From positions 1 to 41,692 of the forward strand of contig VXQO01000024.1 of NCBI GenBank assembly GCA_009838975.1: a stretch of DNA of 41,692 nt, read 5' to 3'. Made by a program: the position numbers and the translations under genes. Under the pieces are notes generated by a model that did not search any database, had not been told where the DNA came from, and worked only from the letters and a program-made list of their open reading frames with translations. The stretch is from Gemmatimonadota bacterium (lineage in GTDB: Bacteria > Gemmatimonadota > Gemmatimonadetes > Longimicrobiales > Gaopeijiaceae). This document shows, piece by piece, positions 18,377-26,188 of the stretch. Positions within the stretch are counted from its first letter, which is position 1. Every line of letters begins with the position of its first letter.

Positions 18377-18877
18377 TCAGAGGTGGTCCACCGGCCCCTG
18401 GAGCCCGTACTGCTCCTGCTCCCCGGACGGAACCGTGATGTTCGAGACGCCGCAGTTGGCCAGGAGCGCCTGCGCATCCGACTTCCCGCTGTCGGACGGC
18501 GCAATGATATCCTCGCCCTGCTCCGGCTCATCGCTGAGCCCGGCCAGGAGGTCCGCATCCTGTTCCGCGACCCGTGACGCCACGACCCTGAGGTTGGTCT
18601 CACCCGTCGCGGGATTGTCGAATGCGGTGGCCGTGAGCAGATCGTGGTAGGTGTTGCCGGTGAAGATCTGCGTGCCCAGCCCGGAGGTCTGTTTGCGGCC
18701 CCTGATGAACCCGGCGTCGCTGTTTCCGTCTTCGATCGTGTAGCCCATGATGTTGAGCTGAGCGACCGCGCACTGGTATGCGGTCTCCCTCCCCGGCGGC
18801 GCCACGCCGTAAAAGGACACGGGAGCCGAGGAGCAGGCCACGGTGAGAAGCGCGGCAAGGGCGGTGTACTTCTTCAT
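18377..18877 (-). CDS. Small lipoprotein of unknown function
   Basis: The 166-residue protein starts with MKKYTALAALLTVACSS, a short lipoprotein signal peptide with a lipobox LTVAC and the lipidated cysteine at residue 15. The mature part has a YQCAVAQLNIMGYTIEDGNSDAGFI-like segment, which resembles small periplasmic lipoproteins with a tandem alpha/beta fold, and an acidic stretch (DEPEQGEDI). I do not recognise a named family. GAAGGATGG lies upstream of the ATG. The gene has its own good promoter at 18914-18943 and precedes menF, so it could lead the menaquinone operon transcript. Confidence 0.75.
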   Translation of the reverse strand: MKKYTALAALLTVACSSAPVSFYGVAPPGRETAYQCAVAQLNIMGYTIEDGNSDAGFIRGRKQTSGLGTQIFTGNTYHDLLTATAFDNPATGETNLRVVASRVAEQDADLLAGLSDEPEQGEDIIAPSDSGKSDAQALLANCGVSNITVPSGEQEQYGLQGPVDHL

Positions 18878-18913
18878 GGTGCCATCCTTCGGTCAAACGC
18901 TGGTTTGCGACCC

Positions 18914-18943
18914 ATCATAACATATAGGTTTACGAGATGTCAG
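18914..18943 (-). promoter_or_regulatory. Promoter of the lipoprotein gene (and perhaps the men operon)
   Basis: On the minus strand, CTGACA (18938-18943) and TATGAT (18914-18919) each match five of six consensus bases and are separated by 18 bases. Transcription would begin near 18907, giving a 30-base leader. The -35 element lies inside the first codons of ppk1, so the divergent promoters must overlap. Confidence 0.5.
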
Positions 18944-21231
18944 AGTCGGTCCAGACACGGTTGAATCAAGAGGCGGGTGCCCGTGCCGAACGCACGGAGG
19001 ACTCCACCGCGCCCGCATCCCAGGTGGATCCGCCTTCCGCCAAGGGCACGGAAACTCCGGTTTTCCATACCCCGGCCGACCCCACGCCGATCCCCCGGGC
19101 GACGGACGGCCACCACGACCTGGACCTGCCGGAGTACTATCTCAACCGCGAGCTGACCTGGCTGAACTTCAACTTCCGGGTGCTGCACGAGGCGGAAGAC
19201 TCCAGGACTCCCCTGCTGGAGCGGCTGAAGTTTCTGGCTATCGTGGGCTCCAACCTCGACGAGTTCTTCATGAAGCGGATCGGGGGGCTCAAGCAGCAGG
19301 TCGAGGCCGGGATCACTGGGCGCACGGTTGACGGCCGCACCCCCGGCGAACAGATCGAGCAGTGCTACGAGGTCGTGGATCGGCTGGAAACGCGGCAGCG
19401 GGAGCTGGGGCGCGAGATCGTGGCGGCGCTCGCCGCAGAGGGGATCCGGGTCGCCGATTGGCGGGAACTCACCTCGCAGCAGAGGAAGTGGCTCCGCAGG
19501 CACTACGTGAGGAACATCTACCCGCTGGTGACACCTCAGGCCACCGATCCCGCACACCCCTTCCCTTTCATCTCCAACCTCTCGCTCAACCTTCTCGTCA
19601 CCCTGCGGTATCCGGACGACGAACACAGCCTTGTAGCGAGGGTGAAGGTGCCGGTCGGAGCGGGCATACCCCGTCTCGTGAGGATCGAGGATTCCTCGGT
19701 CTTCGTCCCGCTCGAGAGCGTGATGGCCAACAATCTGGACCTGCTCTTTCCGGGCATGGAGATCCTGTCGTGCGAGTACTTCCGGGTCACCCGCAACGCG
19801 ATCTACGACGTTGAGGAGGACATGGCCGACGACCTGCTCGCGCTCATCGAGAAGGGTCTGCGCAAGCAGCGCCTGGCGCCGATCGTGCGGCTGCAGGTCG
19901 GCCGCGACTTCGACGCTGGGCGGCTCCAGATGATCGCCGGCATGCTCGGACTGAAGGATTCCGATGTCTTCCATGGCGACGGGCTCCTCGGGCTCCGCGA
20001 CCTGATGGAGTTGCATGATCTGCCCCGCCAGGGTCTGAAGGATCTGCCGCACCAGCCCTCGCAGCACCCCGATCTGCTGACCGAGCGCCCGATCTTTCAC
20101 ATCATCCGCGAGGAGGGCCCGCTGCTCCTGCACCACCCCTACCAGGCGTTCGACACGTCGGTGCAGCGGTTTGTGCGTGAAGCCGCGCACGATCCCAGGG
20201 TGCGGGCGATCAAGATGACCTTCTACCGCATGGCCCCGCGCAGCAGCATCATCGACCACCTCGTGCATGCCGCCCGGAACGGCAAGCAGGTCGCCGTCGT
20301 GATCGAGCTCAGGGCGCGCTTCGACGAGGCAGCCAACATCCAGTGGGCGAACGCGCTGGCCTCGCACGGAATCCACGTCACCTACGGAGTGCTGGGACTC
20401 AAGACGCACTGCAAGGTCACGCTGGTGGTGCGCCAGGATCAGGACGGCTTGCGGCGCTACGCCCACGTGGGGACCGGGAACTACCACGCCGGGACGGCGC
20501 GCCTGTACTGCGACCACGGGATACTGACCTGCGATTCGGCGATAGGAGCCGACCTGACGGAGTTGTTCAACTACCTCACCACCGGGTATCGCCCGAAGCG
20601 GAAGTACTGGAAGCTCCTGCCGGCGCCCAAGTTCCTGCGGCCGGCCATCCTGAAACGCATCAAGCGCGAGATCAAGGGTCACTCGGAAGAGTCCCCGGGG
20701 CACATCCAGTTCCAGATGAACGCACTGGAGGACCCCGAGGTGACGCGCGCGCTCTACGAGGCTTCCGCCCGTGGCGTGACCGTCGACCTTATCGTGCGCG
20801 ACAGCTGCCGCGTACGGCCGGGCATTCCCGGGCTTTCCGAGAACATCCGTGTGGTCAGCATCGTCGGGCGCTTCCTGCAGCATTCCCGCATCTACTACTT
20901 CCGTAACGGCGGCGACGAGGAGTACTACATCGGGTCCGCCGACTGCATGAGCCGCAACCTCAGCGCCCGGGTGGAGGCGCTGGTGCCGGTCGAGGACCCG
21001 GCGCTCCGCAGTGAACTCCGGCAGGTCCTGGACATCCAGCTGTCGGACCGCCGCTGCGCCTGGGAGATGGCGGCCGACGGCAGCTACACGCAGCGGACTC
21101 CGGTGTCGCGGAAGCAGACCTGTACCTTCGAGACGATGATCGCGTGGGCGCACGCGCGCGAGTTCGAGGGCACCAGGCTGCGCAGCCGGCTGGCGCGGGG
21201 GCCCAGGAAGAGACGGCGGTGGAAGGGATGA
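18937..21231 (+). CDS. ppk1: Polyphosphate kinase 1
   Basis: The 764-residue enzyme makes polyphosphate from ATP. It has an unusual low-complexity N-terminal extension of about 65 residues before the PPK core, which begins at LPEYYLNRELTWLNFNFRVL. Next come LKFLAIVGSNLDEFFMKRIG (N domain) and the middle domain with PLVTPQATDPAHPFPFISNLS. The catalytic domains contain KTHCK, whose His (H491) is the autophosphorylated residue, YAHVGTGNYHAGTARLYCD with H510, and SADCMSRNLSARVEAL at the C-terminus. The ATG at 18937 leaves almost no leader, so the transcript may be leaderless. The stop overlaps the start of the next gene (ATGA). Confidence 0.95.
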   Translation: MSESVQTRLNQEAGARAERTEDSTAPASQVDPPSAKGTETPVFHTPADPTPIPRATDGHHDLDLPEYYLNRELTWLNFNFRVLHEAEDSRTPLLERLKFLAIVGSNLDEFFMKRIGGLKQQVEAGITGRTVDGRTPGEQIEQCYEVVDRLETRQRELGREIVAALAAEGIRVADWRELTSQQRKWLRRHYVRNIYPLVTPQATDPAHPFPFISNLSLNLLVTLRYPDDEHSLVARVKVPVGAGIPRLVRIEDSSVFVPLESVMANNLDLLFPGMEILSCEYFRVTRNAIYDVEEDMADDLLALIEKGLRKQRLAPIVRLQVGRDFDAGRLQMIAGMLGLKDSDVFHGDGLLGLRDLMELHDLPRQGLKDLPHQPSQHPDLLTERPIFHIIREEGPLLLHHPYQAFDTSVQRFVREAAHDPRVRAIKMTFYRMAPRSSIIDHLVHAARNGKQVAVVIELRARFDEAANIQWANALASHGIHVTYGVLGLKTHCKVTLVVRQDQDGLRRYAHVGTGNYHAGTARLYCDHGILTCDSAIGADLTELFNYLTTGYRPKRKYWKLLPAPKFLRPAILKRIKREIKGHSEESPGHIQFQMNALEDPEVTRALYEASARGVTVDLIVRDSCRVRPGIPGLSENIRVVSIVGRFLQHSRIYYFRNGGDEEYYIGSADCMSRNLSARVEALVPVEDPALRSELRQVLDIQLSDRRCAWEMAADGSYTQRTPVSRKQTCTFETMIAWAHAREFEGTRLRSRLARGPRKRRRWKG

Positions 21232-21641
21232 GGTATCGTGGGCGCAGTTGGGTCACCGGGCTGTTGCTGCCCGGTGTCCTGGGTGCCGCGGGGGGTTGCG
21301 TGACGCCGGGAGGAAGCCCCGCCCGGTTCGGCGGATCGGACGTGATCACCTTCGAGGAAGTCCGCGAGACCAGCGCCAACGACGCCCACCAGGTAGTCCA
21401 GCTGCTGCGCCCCAGATGGTTGCGCCCCCGCTCGGCGCCCTCCCTCACGAACGCTGGCGGAGGCTACGCCAGGATCTATGTGGACAACGTGCCCCTTGAC
21501 GGTGGGACCCGGGCCCTCAGCACGGTGCCGGTGGGCGACATCCGCGAGATCCGCTACATCAGTCCCGCCGACGCCACCACCCGCTTCGGAACCGGACACG
21601 CGGGAGGAGTGATCATGGTGCTGACGAGGACGGGGGGGTAG
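21228..21641 (+). CDS. Small exported TonB plug-domain-like protein
   Basis: The 137-residue protein starts at 21228, where ATGA overlaps the ppk1 stop and AAGGG lies just upstream. It has a signal-like hydrophobic stretch (WVTGLLLPGVLGAAGGC), possibly with a non-standard lipobox at C25. The mature part has RIYVDNVPLDGG and VPVGDIREIRYISPADATTRFGTGHAGGVIMVLT, the layout of a TonB-dependent receptor plug domain with no barrel. Such stand-alone plug-like lipoproteins occur in Gemmatimonadota; their role is unknown. Translational coupling to polyphosphate kinase is notable. A convincing functional link cannot be read from the sequence. Confidence 0.7.
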   Translation: MRYRGRSWVTGLLLPGVLGAAGGCVTPGGSPARFGGSDVITFEEVRETSANDAHQVVQLLRPRWLRPRSAPSLTNAGGGYARIYVDNVPLDGGTRALSTVPVGDIREIRYISPADATTRFGTGHAGGVIMVLTRTGG

Positions 21642-21753
21642 GCGGGGCCGTCATCCCCTGAGCTCGGGGGCGTTTGCCACGTAAGCCGGGGCGTTCCAAC
21701 ACTCGCAACCTGCGGTTTTGGGGCCGGTCTTGAAACTGATTAGTTGCATACAA

Positions 21754-21770
21754 ATACGCATGCGTATACT
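21754..21770 (+). promoter_or_regulatory. Palindrome overlapping a -10 element upstream of susC-like gene
   Basis: A perfect 14-base palindrome, ATACGCATGCGTAT (21754-21767), overlaps TATACT (21765-21770), a good -10 hexamer. ATTAGT (21739-21744) and ACTAAT (21768-21773) form an outer inverted pair that is not exactly concentric. The block is AT-rich within a 217-base gap and lies about 90 bases before the receptor gene. A -35 at the proper distance is poor, as expected if an activator or repressor governs the promoter. Confidence 0.4.
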
Positions 21771-21858
21771 AATGAATCGAACCTCGTGAGCGAGCCGGGG
21801 CTCGGACCTGAGTTGGGGGGAGTGCTGGTCTCGTTCCCCTGACCCCCGGAGGTCGACC

Positions 21859-24800
21859 ATGTCCGTACCCCGTTTCGCCAACCCGATCCTCCTGATCCCG
21901 TGCCGGGCCCGCTCGCCCTCACCGCGAGAGCGGGCGTCGCCATGGTTCCCCGTCCTCGCAGTGGTCGCTGCGCTGGCGCTGCCCTCCCACGGTGCTGCGC
22001 AACAGCCGATCGGCGGTACCGTCGTGGACGCGCAGACGCTCCAGCCGCTCGTCGGCGCCCAGATAGTGGTCGATGGAACCAGTCTGGGAGCGCTGGCGGG
22101 CGCGAACGGTGCCTTCCTGATCGAGGGCGTACCTGGCGCCACGGCCACCATCCGTGTCCTCATGATCGGCTATGCCACGTGGGAAGAGACGGTGAACGTG
22201 GGCGACCGCGCGATCCGGGTCGAGTTGCGCACGGAGGCGATCTCGCTGGACGAGATCGTCGTTACCGGAACGGCCGGCGGCTCGCAGGCCAGGGCAGTGG
22301 GCAACGCGGTCAGCGCGGTTGCCATGTCCGAAGTCATCGAACGCCGTTCACCCCCGAAGCTCCAGTCGATGTTGACAGCCGAAGTTCCCGGCCTTCGCCT
22401 CCGCTCCGTCGGGGGTGAGATCGGCGGCGGCGGCTCCATCAAGATCCGCGGCACTGGCAGCCTGGTGCTTTCCAACGAGCCCGTGATCTTCGTCGATGGC
22501 GTGCGTGTGGACAACCGGGACAACGTGAATTCCGCAGCCTTCGTCAACTCGCGGGGCGGCCCTTCCCGCCTGAACGACCTGGCGCTCGCAGACGTGGAGC
22601 GGATCGAGGTCATCAAGGGCCCGGCCGCCGCCACGCTCTACGGCACCGAGGCCTCCAACGGCGTAATCCAGATCTTCACGAAGAGGGGCCAGCAAGGCGC
22701 GCCCCGCTTCGAGGTGTCGATGCGCCAGGGCGCGGCCTTCCTCTACGACGCCGCCAACAAGTATCCGGTGGTTTGGGGTGTCGATTCCGATACCGGCCAA
22801 CTTCTGTCGGCCAACCTCGTGGACCTGGAACGCGAGAGGGGGACGCCGATCTTCCGGACAGGGCTTCCCACTTCGGTGTTCGCGAGCGTTTCCGGCGGAA
22901 TCCAGAACCTGCGGTACTACTTCTCGGCCGATGTCCTGCGCGACCAGGGAATGGTCGACTACCAGTGGCAGAACAAGCTGGCTGGACGCTCCAACCTGTC
23001 ATACACCACCGAGAACTTCGAAGTGGGCGTGAACATGGGATTCATTCGCCAGAAGACGCACACTTCCGGCGGTGAACAAGCCATGACCTTTCAGCTCATG
23101 TGGGGCAGCCCCCTGAAGCTCGACGGCCCCTCGCGCGGGTTCTTCCGCAATTCACACGAGGATTACCACGAGTACGTGAGCGGGGAAGAGGAGGTCGACC
23201 GCTTCACCGGCGGCTTCTACTTCCGTCATTCCCCCTTCGAGTGGCTGACGCACCGGCTCGATGTCGGTGGCGACTTCGGCAATCAGCGCAGCTTCAGCCT
23301 CTGGCCGCGCACGGCTCAGCAACCCGGTCCCTTCCGGCGGAGCATCGGCCAGAAGGACGTGGTCCAGGACCGAACCACGCTCACTACGATCAACTACAGC
23401 GCCACGGTGCCCTTCAGCCTGAGCGAGGACATCACGCTGGAGACCTCGTCCGGCGTGCAGTACTACCAGCGCAAGCATCAGATCACCACGGCCAGCGGCG
23501 TCGAGTTCCCCGTACCCGGCGTATCGACGGTCAGCGCCGCGGCACAGCGCCTCGCCGACGAGAGTTTCATCGAGAACAAGACCTTCGGCGTGTACGTGCA
23601 GGAGCAGATCGGCTGGAGGAATCGACTGTTCCTGACCGGCGCGGTCAGGGGGGACGACAACAGCGCCTTCGGCGAGAACTTCGATTTCGTCGTCTACCCC
23701 AAGGTGAGCGCGGCGTGGGTCGCCAGCGAAGAACCGTTCTGGAGCGTTCCCTTCGTCAACACGCTCAAGTTGAGGGCCGCATGGGGACGGGCGGGGCAGC
23801 AACCCGACGTATTCGCGGCGACGCGACTCTACGAGCCGGCCACCGGTCGCGGCGGCATTCCGACCCTGACACCCTCCAACATCGGCAACCCTGATCTGCA
23901 GCCGGAGGTTGGCCAGGAGCTCGAACTCGGCTTCGACGCAAGTCTCCTCGACCAGAAGCTGACAATCGACTTCACCTACTACGACCAGACCCGCAGGGAC
24001 GCGATCGTCCCCGCGGCGGCGCTGCCGTCGATGGGATTCCCGGGGACGCAGTTCGTCAACGTTGGTGAGGTGAGCAACAAGGGATTCGAGGTCGCACTCG
24101 GCACCCAGGTGCTTCGCTCCGAGGACTGGGGTCTTGACCTGGGCGCAAGCTATGCCACCACCGATAACAAGGTGGTGGACCTCGGCGGCATCACCCCACC
24201 CCTCATAGGGCTCCCGTGGCCCGGACAGCGCCACGTCGAGGGCTATCCGGTGGCGTCGATGTTCATGAAGAAGGTCGTCAATGCCGAATGGGACGCTTCC
24301 GGCAACCTTGTCAACATGATGTGCGAGGGCGGGGATCCCATCTCCGGCGGTGGTCCTCCCGTTCCCTGTGCCGAGGCGGGCACGGCATACTGGGGTTCCC
24401 CTACGCCGACCTGGGATGTGGCGGCGACGGCGAATCTCCGCTTCAGACAATGGACGCTCAGCGCCACCGCCGACGGGCAGGGCGGCTACTACAAGTGCAA
24501 CGGCGACATCGCCTGGGCCAACGTCTTCTTCCGCAACACGCACGAGATCAACCTGCCGCCCGGACAACAGGATCCCATCCTCGCCGCCTACGACCAGATG
24601 GGCTTCGTGTGTCAGGCCGGTGCCGTCGACTCCGGCTTCGCCAAGCTCCGCGACATCACCCTGCGCTGGGATCTGCCATCGAACCTGGCCTCGTACCTGG
24701 GGGCCGTCCGGGCCACTGCGCAACTGTCGGCGCACAACATGTTCGTGCTCTGGCAGGCCACGAGAGAACTGTACGGCACCCGCGTCATCGACCCGGAGGT

Positions 24801-24909
24801 CCATTCGAACACGAACTTCCGCGGCGATATCGGCGACAAGGGTGCCTACGTGCAGGATCTATGGCCGCAGCTGCAGCGGATCGACTTCACCATCCGCGCG
24901 GTCTTCTAG
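21859..24909 (+). CDS. SusC/RagA-family TonB-linked outer-membrane receptor
   Basis: The 1016-residue protein is a TonB-dependent importer that pairs with a SusD-type lipoprotein. A signal peptide covers about residues 1-47 (LAVVAALALPSHGAAQQ). A carboxypeptidase-D regulatory-like domain follows (about 48-125: IGGTVVDAQTLQPLVGAQI), then the plug (about 140-270) with SLDEIVVTGTAGG and VIFVDGVRVDN. The beta-barrel spans about 280-1016 and ends in IRAVF, the aromatic outer-membrane signature. GGAGG at 21848-21852 supports the ATG at 21859. A loop around residues 815-845 contains two cysteines (MMCEGG and PVPCAEAG) that may form a surface disulfide. The linked S9 peptidase genes suggest a peptide substrate, but this is an inference. 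Confidence 0.92.
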   Translation: MSVPRFANPILLIPCRARSPSPRERASPWFPVLAVVAALALPSHGAAQQPIGGTVVDAQTLQPLVGAQIVVDGTSLGALAGANGAFLIEGVPGATATIRVLMIGYATWEETVNVGDRAIRVELRTEAISLDEIVVTGTAGGSQARAVGNAVSAVAMSEVIERRSPPKLQSMLTAEVPGLRLRSVGGEIGGGGSIKIRGTGSLVLSNEPVIFVDGVRVDNRDNVNSAAFVNSRGGPSRLNDLALADVERIEVIKGPAAATLYGTEASNGVIQIFTKRGQQGAPRFEVSMRQGAAFLYDAANKYPVVWGVDSDTGQLLSANLVDLERERGTPIFRTGLPTSVFASVSGGIQNLRYYFSADVLRDQGMVDYQWQNKLAGRSNLSYTTENFEVGVNMGFIRQKTHTSGGEQAMTFQLMWGSPLKLDGPSRGFFRNSHEDYHEYVSGEEEVDRFTGGFYFRHSPFEWLTHRLDVGGDFGNQRSFSLWPRTAQQPGPFRRSIGQKDVVQDRTTLTTINYSATVPFSLSEDITLETSSGVQYYQRKHQITTASGVEFPVPGVSTVSAAAQRLADESFIENKTFGVYVQEQIGWRNRLFLTGAVRGDDNSAFGENFDFVVYPKVSAAWVASEEPFWSVPFVNTLKLRAAWGRAGQQPDVFAATRLYEPATGRGGIPTLTPSNIGNPDLQPEVGQELELGFDASLLDQKLTIDFTYYDQTRRDAIVPAAALPSMGFPGTQFVNVGEVSNKGFEVALGTQVLRSEDWGLDLGASYATTDNKVVDLGGITPPLIGLPWPGQRHVEGYPVASMFMKKVVNAEWDASGNLVNMMCEGGDPISGGGPPVPCAEAGTAYWGSPTPTWDVAATANLRFRQWTLSATADGQGGYYKCNGDIAWANVFFRNTHEINLPPGQQDPILAAYDQMGFVCQAGAVDSGFAKLRDITLRWDLPSNLASYLGAVRATAQLSAHNMFVLWQATRELYGTRVIDPEVHSNTNFRGDIGDKGAYVQDLWPQLQRIDFTIRAVF

Positions 24910-24925
24910 GAGAGGAGGAATACAG

Positions 24926-26188
24926 ATGCAAAGCCACAACCTGACAAAACGACTCTTCCTCGCTGGCATCATCGCTGTGCTCGCGAGCGGATGCTCTGAC
25001 CTCCTCGACGTCGATCTGCCGGGTGTCGTTGAAGCCAAGACCCTGGAGAACCCCGAGATCTCGGCGCTGCTCGTGGAGAGCGCGATCGCCGACTTCGAGT
25101 GCGCCTACACCAACTACTCGGCGGGCAGTTCGGCCATGTCCGACGAGTGGTGGCACACCTCCGGCGGCCAGGTCTACCGCGAATGGGGCGGCCGCCAGAT
25201 CAACGCCCAGAACGACAACTATGTGCGGGCCGCCTGTGACGAAGGTGGTTTCGGCCAGTACGTTGTCATTCAGACTGCGCGCTTTCAGGCCAAGGACGCC
25301 TTCGAACGGATCAATGAGTTCAGCGACGCCGATGTGCCGGGCGACAGGAACGACATGCTGGCCACCGCGTCGGCGTATGAAGGATACAGCCTGCTGATGC
25401 TGGGCGAGAACTTCTGCGAGATGGCCCTCGATGGCGGACCCCTCATGCAGCCCGGTGAAGTCCTCGCGGTCTCGTCGGAGCGTTTCGAGCGCGCAATCAG
25501 CATGGCCGGGGGCAACGACGACATTCGCAACATGGCCAGCGTCGGACTCGCGCGCGCGCTTCGAGGCATGGGCAACCTCAGCGGCGCCGCCACGGCAGCG
25601 GCGACGGTTCCCGAGGAGTTCCAGTACGACGTCAACCGCGACGACACGCCGCGTCGGCGCTGGAACCGCTTCGTCGACAGCAACGTGAGGCGCTCGGATT
25701 ACACGGTCGCGCCTCCGTTCCGCGGAATCGAGTGGAAGGGTGAACCAGACCCGAGGGTGGAACTCTTCTACAACGGCGTCATCGCGGCATACGATGTCGA
25801 TTGGTGGCAGACCACCAAGTACAAGACGCTTTCGGACAACATCCCCCTGGCCACCTGGGTCGAGGCGCAGCTGATCATGGCTGAGGCCCAGGGCGGTGGC
25901 GGCGCGGTGGACATCATCAACAGGCTACACGCCCGAGCGGGTCTTCAGCCCTTCGATCCCGCCGCGGACATGGTCGAAGGCCCGACAGGCGACAACGTCA
26001 TGAACATGGTGATCGAGCAGCGCCGACGTGAGTTCTTCCTCGAGGGCGGACACCGGCTCAGCGACATGTTGATGTACGACCTGCCGTTCTTCACAGGTGT
26101 GGATCATCTGGGGAGGGAGTACGGAGATACCACTTGCTGGCCGCTCCCCGATCTGGAGCGTCTGGGCAATCCCAACATCAGCGGATGA
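24926..26188 (+). CDS. SusD/RagB-family outer-membrane lipoprotein
   Basis: The 420-residue lipoprotein would form the substrate-binding lid of the preceding receptor. The N-terminus MQSHNLTKRLFLAGIIAVLASGC has a lipobox LASGC with the lipidated cysteine at residue 23. The body is TPR-like, with PEISALLVESAIADFECAY, a MLATASAYEGYSLLMLGENFCEMAL-like helix pair typical of SusD, and VIEQRRREFFLEGGHRLSDML near the C-terminus. A strong ribosome site (AGGAGAGGAGGAA) lies upstream, 16 bases after the receptor stop. Its stop overlaps the next ATG (ATGA). The strand, spacing and order are the standard susC-susD arrangement. Confidence 0.92.
   Translation: MQSHNLTKRLFLAGIIAVLASGCSDLLDVDLPGVVEAKTLENPEISALLVESAIADFECAYTNYSAGSSAMSDEWWHTSGGQVYREWGGRQINAQNDNYVRAACDEGGFGQYVVIQTARFQAKDAFERINEFSDADVPGDRNDMLATASAYEGYSLLMLGENFCEMALDGGPLMQPGEVLAVSSERFERAISMAGGNDDIRNMASVGLARALRGMGNLSGAATAAATVPEEFQYDVNRDDTPRRRWNRFVDSNVRRSDYTVAPPFRGIEWKGEPDPRVELFYNGVIAAYDVDWWQTTKYKTLSDNIPLATWVEAQLIMAEAQGGGGAVDIINRLHARAGLQPFDPAADMVEGPTGDNVMNMVIEQRRREFFLEGGHRLSDMLMYDLPFFTGVDHLGREYGDTTCWPLPDLERLGNPNISG

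Noticed and set aside
18940-21153. 737-residue minus-strand frame opposite ppk1
   Set aside because: The composition is typical of antisense shadow frames, and no motif or signal is recognised; ppk1 on the other strand is complete.
21805-21825. Hairpin GAGCC-GG-GGCTC before the SusC-like gene as a riboswitch or attenuator
   Set aside because: The stem is only five bases with a two-base loop and no larger conserved structure is visible.
23152-24804. 550-residue minus-strand frame opposite the SusC-like gene
   Set aside because: Shadow of a real receptor gene with no domain and no ribosome site.
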